Shown piece by piece: positions 62,587 through 64,000 of a DNA stretch of 64,000 bases. Numbering within the stretch: the first letter of the stretch is position 1; each line of letters starts with the position of its first letter. Made by a program: the position numbers and the translations under genes. Below the pieces are notes generated by a model. That model was given only the letters and a program-made list of their open reading frames with translations, did not search any database and was not told where the DNA came from. The stretch comes from Flavobacterium davisii (GTDB lineage Bacteria > Bacteroidota > Bacteroidia > Flavobacteriales > Flavobacteriaceae). The stretch lies in assembly GCF_019565505.1 (NCBI RefSeq), contig NZ_CP067378.1, positions 2,046,001 to 2,110,000 on the forward strand. Direction: 5' to 3'.

Positions 62587-63857
62587 ATGACTCTATCCGA
62601 AAAAGATCAACTGTATAATTGGCATCCTTATACACAACATCAAACCATAGGGATATTACCCGCCATAGTAAAAGGAAAAGACGCCTTGCTATGGGATGAA
62701 AAAAATAAAGAATATATAGACGCTATTGCTTCTTGGTGGGTAAATCCTTTTGGACATTCAAATGAATTTATAGCAAAAGCCATTTATGATCAATTAACCA
62801 CTTTAGAGCATGTCTTATTTGGTGGTTTCACACACGACAAAGCTGTACAATTAGCAGAAAAATTAGTAAAAATATTACCATCTAATCAAAAAAAGTTTTT
62901 TTATTCAGATAATGGATCAACAGCCGTTGAGGTAGCTATAAAAGCTTCATTTCAATATTTTTTTAATAAAGGAATTAAAAAAGATACCATTATAGCTTTT
63001 GAAGAGGCTTTTCATGGCGACACCTTTGGTGCTATGGCAGTAAGTGGAATAGGTTTGTTTACAGAAGCTTTTCAAGATTCATTAATCAGAGTTATTCGAA
63101 TTCCTGTTCCTATAAAGGGAAAAGAAGAAGAAACAAAAAAAGCCCTTCAACAAGCATTAGTAGACAATCAAGTAGCAGCATTTATTTTTGAACCGCTGGT
63201 GTTAGGCGCAGCAGGAATGATAATGTATGATCCTGTTATTTTAGATGAATTAATTACAATTTGCCAGCACAACTCAGTTTTTACTATAGCGGATGAAGTT
63301 ATGACAGGATTTGGTAAAACAGGTAAACTTTTTGCCTGTAATTATTTAAAAGAAAATCCTGATATGATGTGCTTATCCAAAGCATTAACAGGAGGAACAA
63401 TTCCAATGGCTATCACGTCTTTTACAGAAACCATTTTTAATGGATTCAAAAATGAATCCGTTAATCATGCCTTTTTCATGGGCATACATTTACAGCCAAT
63501 CCAACAGGTTGTGCCGCAGCTATAGCGAGTATTGAATTACTACAAAGGAGTGAAACACAAACAAATATTGATAGAATTTATCAAAATCATTTAATATTTC
63601 AAAAAAAAATTAATTCACATCCAAAAGTTAAAACTACCCGAGTAATGGGGGTAATTTTTGCTTTAGAAATTGTAACAGATCAAGAAGTTACCTATTATGG
63701 ATCTATTCGTAATACACTATATAACTTTTTTATAGATAAAGGAGTTATACTCCGACCTGTAGGGAATATAGTGTATATATTACCGCCTTATATCATAACA
63801 AATCAGCAGTTAAAAAAGATATATGATACGATTGAAGAAGCACTAGAAATTATATAA
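62587..63857 (+). CDS. bioA: Adenosylmethionine-8-amino-7-oxononanoate aminotransferase (one frameshift)
   Basis: PLP enzyme that makes 7,8-diaminopelargonate, the substrate of BioD. NWHPYTQHQ and SWWVNPFGHSN at the start, YSDNGSTAVEVAIKAS, and the PLP-Lys in CLSKALTGGTIPMA. The run of five T's near 63474 is one short; a sixth gives AFFHGHTFTANPTGCAAAIAS and a 423-residue protein ending at 63857. Forms the biotin operon with bioD. The last 143 bases of the window hold nothing I can assign. Confidence 0.92.
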
Positions 63858-64000
63858 TTCTACTGCAAAAAAAACGTTAAAAAACACAAACTTATCTTAA
63901 AAGAGATCGTAAGCTAATCTAGTTAACAAAAAATAACGTAAATTTAGTATGTTCTATAAAGTTAAAGGTTGTTTTACTCTATCATTTAGGACTGTTTAAA

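Overview
The window looks like chromosome from a member of the Flavobacteriaceae, most likely Flavobacterium. It is strongly AT-rich and carries TANNTTTG-type -7 promoter boxes. Diagnostic genes include a PorZ-like component of the type IX secretion system, a TonB receptor/DUF5689 lipoprotein locus, a moxR-batABCDE operon, and many small proteins I recognise only from flavobacteria. I see no rRNA, tRNA, prophage, CRISPR array or replication origin.

Layout. 1-2.3 kb: an NAD-linked cluster (NADAR protein, PRPP synthetase, NrtR repressor) with two matching palindromic operators. 2.4-9 kb: alcohol dehydrogenase, a lipoprotein, gpsA, pheS and cvpA. 9.3-13.8 kb: purF, a PfkB kinase and hflX. 13.9-20 kb: two lipoproteins and a TonB receptor, divergent from a secreted endonuclease/phosphatase-family protein, plausibly a scavenging unit. 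20-24.4 kb: a kynurenine-pathway dioxygenase, an ALDH7-type dehydrogenase, a decayed transposase and a trans-sulfuration enzyme. 24.5-31 kb: an outer-membrane-like protein, gdhA, porZ, an acyltransferase and recO. 31-37.3 kb: two paralogous secreted proteins, ileS (with repeats embedded in its editing domain), a DksA-like protein and lspA. 38-43 kb: rnhA, purN, acpP-fabF-rnc and an AlbA_2 protein. 43-52.7 kb: the moxR/Bat operon. 53-64 kb: a serine hydrolase, two membrane proteins, the sufS-sufE-sufT group and bioD-bioA.

A dominant feature is that about half of the genes, including essential ones (pheS, ileS, rnc, lspA, acpP's neighbours), are broken by single-base frameshifts. Reading both frames restores family-typical lengths in every case. 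The breaks fall into two classes: A/T (rarely G) homopolymer runs, and Pro-Gly codon pairs containing CCCGG/CCGGG. I read these as consensus errors, the second class possibly a trace of CCSGG methylation. CDS entries therefore span the whole inferred gene and name each break. The only clearly genuine pseudogene is the transposase remnant near 22.7 kb.

Non-coding structure worth attention: a four-copy dispersed element of about 180-200 bp with inverted TTAACCCAGATT ends; GC-rich palindromic repeats inside ileS; a perfect 45-bp palindrome upstream of nrtR; a REP-like repeat pair; two single-copy inverted-repeat elements; and a hairpin at the 5' end of rnc. I found no convincing new multi-gene defence or biosynthetic system; the novel candidates are the repeat families and the motif-linked sequence errors.
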